DNA of 8,451 nucleotides from Pseudothermotoga sp. (GTDB lineage: Bacteria > Thermotogota > Thermotogae > Thermotogales > DSM-5069): positions 1 through 8,451 of the forward strand of contig JAPYWY010000058.1 of assembly GCA_028276125.1 (NCBI GenBank), given 5' to 3'. This document shows, in pieces, positions 6,422-8,451 of the stretch. Within the stretch, counting starts at the first letter, position 1, and the number at the start of each line of letters is the position of its first letter. The notes under the pieces are model-generated. The model was not told the DNA's origin. It worked only from the letters and a program-made list of their open reading frames with translations, and ran no database searches. The position numbers and the translations under genes were made by a program.

Positions 6422-7266
6422 AGAGGAGTGTCTATCACAGGCTCAAAGACCTGCTTCCCCAGTTGCGGGGTGTGCACGGTGAGATCGCCCGACACGTGAT
6501 AGAGGATCCGAACTCCGTTTTGGAGATGAAGATAACCGATTTCGCTAAGAAAATAAACACGTCCCCATCTTCCCTCGTCGATTTCTGCAAAAAGCTGGGT
6601 TTCAGCGGTTTCAAGGAGTTCCGCCTCGCGCTCGCACAAGAGATAAGCTTGCTCGAATCCATGAAGCCCGACGTCGAGAAGATATCCGTAGTGTCTCGCG
6701 ATTACGTCAATTTCATCATCGAAGAGGTCAAAGAATCGTTGAAGCTCGTCGGCGATGACGATCTCACAGAAGCTGCAAGCGCGCTCATGAAAAGCAGCGT
6801 GGTGGAAATAGCGGCGTACGGTTTCGATACCGTTGCCGCACGAGATCTTTTCTTGAAGCTGAAGCAGTTCGGATTTCAAGTGAACTTCTTCGAGAATCCA
6901 TTCTTGCAGAGTATTTCTGCCTCGTTTCTGAACGAGAATTCTTGTCTGGTTGCGATCTCGAGCAGTCATTCCTCGCGTGATCTGCTCGATGCAGTCAGTT
7001 ACGCCAAGAAAGCCAATGCAACCGTGATAGCGATAGCTCCGCCGAGCAGCGCGCTGTCTGATTTGGCAGACGTATTCTTGACCGTGTACGTGAAGACGGA
7101 GGTGTTTCCTGAGGGTGGTTTTCTGACACGGTTCGTGCAGCTGTTTGTACTCGACATGTTGCTCTTGAAGCTGTTTAATCTGGACAAAGAGAGATTCAAG
7201 AGCTTGTACACGCACTTCGAAGAAGTGTTGAGGTACAAGAGAAGGGGAGATCGAGGTGTCTTCTGA
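6418..7266 (+). CDS. RpiR-family transcriptional regulator (HTH plus SIS domain)
   Basis: Cytoplasmic DNA-binding regulator of 282 residues, the usual RpiR length. The N-terminal HTH domain spans about 1-77, with the recognition-helix region at 48-68 (SPSSLVDFCKKLGFSGFKEF), a close match to the family except that the normally conserved Arg before FCKKLGF is Asp55. The SIS domain spans about 128-225 (AAYGFDTVAARDLFLKL, then VAISSSHSSRDLLDA, then VIAIAPPSSALSDLADV). Such domains bind phosphosugars and related phosphates, so the effector may be the product of the kinase encoded next. The usual SxSGxT phosphate loop reads SSSHSS here, with His184 replacing Gly. GTG 6418 overlaps the permease stop (GTGA) and is preceded by GGGTGG at 6 bases. 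The gene sits inside the operon it presumably controls, implying autoregulation. Whether it represses or activates cannot be seen. Confidence 0.9.
   Translation: MKRSVYHRLKDLLPQLRGVHGEIARHVIEDPNSVLEMKITDFAKKINTSPSSLVDFCKKLGFSGFKEFRLALAQEISLLESMKPDVEKISVVSRDYVNFIIEEVKESLKLVGDDDLTEAASALMKSSVVEIAAYGFDTVAARDLFLKLKQFGFQVNFFENPFLQSISASFLNENSCLVAISSSHSSRDLLDAVSYAKKANATVIAIAPPSSALSDLADVFLTVYVKTEVFPEGGFLTRFVQLFVLDMLLLKLFNLDKERFKSLYTHFEEVLRYKRRGDRGVF
7244..7249 (+). promoter_or_regulatory. Ribosome binding site for the FGGY kinase gene
   Basis: GGGGAG lies 6 bases before GTG 7256, inside the end of the regulator gene. This supports the GTG over ATG 7274. A competing reading is GAGGTG (7253-7258) driving TTG 7268 at 9 bases. 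Confidence 0.6.
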
Positions 7267-8451
7267 TTTGATCATGGCGGTTGACATCGGGACCACCAAC
7301 GTCAAGTTGGCGTTGTTCGATACAGAGGGAAGAAAGCTTTTTCACTTCGAAAGGCAGTGCAAAGAAGATGTTTCCAATGGGAAGCACGAAATAGATCCGA
7401 AGAAATGGTGGACAGCCTTCGTCCGTGGTGTGCATGCAACGGATGTAAAGCTCAGAAAAAACGTGCGCGCCATCTGTGCCAGCAGTCAGGGACCGACCAT
7501 CGTGATGGTCGATACAGAAGGCAGACTGGTTGGCAAAGCGATAGGTTGGCTCGACGTCAGGGGTCAACGACATGTGCAATTCTTGAGGGCGCAGGGCATA
7601 GACGAACAAACGGCCTCGGCGACGGCCAAGCTGATCGAGCTCAAGAAGGTTTTGAACGAGAAGGTTTATCTGCTTCAACCTGCCGATTATTTGATCTTGA
7701 AGCTGACCAATCGATTCGTGAACGCGACTTTCCGACAGTACGGTTATTCCCCCTGGTACGGACAAATTCTTGACAAGTTCGATCTTTCTGAAACCTTCAT
7801 CATCCCAGAACTCGTGGAACCTTCAAAGATGATCGGCAAGCTGCTCGAGGACGTGGCTCGAAGGCTCGGATTGCCGGAAGATGTGATCGTCGTGGCTGGT
7901 GCTCCTGACTTTGCGGCTGCGCTTTTGGGGACGAACACGCTCAAACCAACCGTTGCATGCGATCGCGCCGGAACTTCGGAAGGTATAACGCTTTGCAGTG
8001 ACGTTGAAGTTCACGCACCTGGTTTGATAACCACGCCCTTCTTCATAGAGCCACTGTGGAAGATAAGTGGTTTGTTGACAACTTCAGGGAAGGCCATCGA
8101 ATGGATGGCGCACCGTGTGGCTCGGTTCAGAAGCGTGAAGGGTCTCTCACTCTCGAACGTCAAGAGGCCCACCGGAGTGATCTTCCTGCCGCACTTGGTG
8201 GGCGAAAGAAGTCCGTATTGGAACCCGAAGCTGAGAGGAATTCTCTTTGGTCTGAACTTGGAGAGCAATGCCAAGAGTTTGATCGTGTCCGCAGCGGAAG
8301 GTGTTGCCTTCGCCGTGAGGCATATCATTGACGAGATGAGAAGGGCTGGGGCGAGGATCGAAACTATCAGGACCACGGGAGGGCAAGCAACCAACGATCT
8401 GTGGAATCAGATAAAGGCTGACGTGCTCGGAATGACTGTGGAACTCGTAAG
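7256..8451 (+). CDS. FGGY-family carbohydrate kinase, C-terminus cut by window end
   Basis: ATP-dependent kinase of the FGGY family (xylulose, ribulose, glycerol and related sugar or polyol kinases), 398 residues visible of the usual roughly 490-500. Seen in order are the N-terminal phosphate loop DIGTTNVKLALFD (10-22), the substrate-side segment SSQGPTIVMVD (76-86) followed by WLDVRG (98-103), AKLIELKKVL in place of the common KLxWL signature (124-133), AGAPDFAAALLG (214-225) with the probable catalytic Asp218, GTSEGI (239-244), LPHLVGERSPYWNP (311-324), and the second ATPase-lobe motif TTGGQATNDLWNQIKAD (373-389). GTG 7256 is preferred from its ribosome site and overlaps the regulator stop by 11 bases; TTG 7268 and ATG 7274 are alternatives. 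As last visible gene of the operon it probably phosphorylates the imported solute. The substrate segment is not a clear match to any kinase I can name, so I give no gene symbol. Confidence 0.92.
   Translation, partial: MSSDLIMAVDIGTTNVKLALFDTEGRKLFHFERQCKEDVSNGKHEIDPKKWWTAFVRGVHATDVKLRKNVRAICASSQGPTIVMVDTEGRLVGKAIGWLDVRGQRHVQFLRAQGIDEQTASATAKLIELKKVLNEKVYLLQPADYLILKLTNRFVNATFRQYGYSPWYGQILDKFDLSETFIIPELVEPSKMIGKLLEDVARRLGLPEDVIVVAGAPDFAAALLGTNTLKPTVACDRAGTSEGITLCSDVEVHAPGLITTPFFIEPLWKISGLLTTSGKAIEWMAHRVARFRSVKGLSLSNVKRPTGVIFLPHLVGERSPYWNPKLRGILFGLNLESNAKSLIVSAAEGVAFAVRHIIDEMRRAGARIETIRTTGGQATNDLWNQIKADVLGMTVELV

Noticed and set aside
6379..7305. Open frame of 308 codons on the minus strand opposite the regulator gene
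   Set aside because: It is the antisense shadow of a clear RpiR gene. Its product is rich in His, Gln and Arg with no recognisable domain and no ribosome site.
1..8451. Mobile elements, CRISPR arrays, tRNA or rRNA genes
   Set aside because: No transposase, terminal repeats, spaced direct repeats or structured RNA sequence were seen; the window is almost fully occupied by the eight genes listed.

Overview
The window most likely comes from a thermophilic bacterium of the Thermotogae (Thermotoga/Pseudothermotoga type). The reasons are a large B12-type ribonucleotide reductase with a C-terminal Cys cluster, heavy AGA/AGG arginine and Lys/Glu use, strong GGAGG-type ribosome sites, tight gene overlaps, and a solute-binding protein with a signal peptide but no lipobox. 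Base composition is near 50% GC by eye. The assignment rests on pattern recognition, not on a search.

Layout. Positions 1-1469 (+) hold the C-terminal part of an adenosylcobalamin-dependent (class II) ribonucleotide reductase, nrdJ, whose start lies off the window. A GC-rich hairpin (1475-1496) separates it from a convergent small gene (1515-1838, -) for an acidic DUF1292-type protein. A 207-base divergent intergenic region (1839-2045) carries putative promoters in both directions and two clear inverted repeats.

From 2046 to the right edge runs one compact + strand operon of six genes with no intergenic gaps. In order these are a BMP/PnrA-family periplasmic binding protein, a fused two-domain ABC ATPase, two BPD_transp_2 (YufP/YufQ-like) permeases, an RpiR-family regulator (HTH plus SIS) and an FGGY-family carbohydrate kinase cut by the window end. 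Consecutive genes overlap by 4, 4, 20, 4 and 11 bases, so translation is probably coupled.

The genes read as one pathway. The binding protein would capture a small solute outside the membrane. The ABC complex, with one intact and one degenerate ATP site, would import it. The FGGY kinase would phosphorylate it, and the RpiR protein would sense a phosphorylated product through its SIS domain and control the operon. The substrate is not known. BMP transporters are best known for nucleosides, while FGGY kinases act on free sugars and polyols, so this pairing is the most interesting functional question here. The 8-base inverted repeat GGTATAAT-N13-ATTATACC over the promoter is the best candidate operator.
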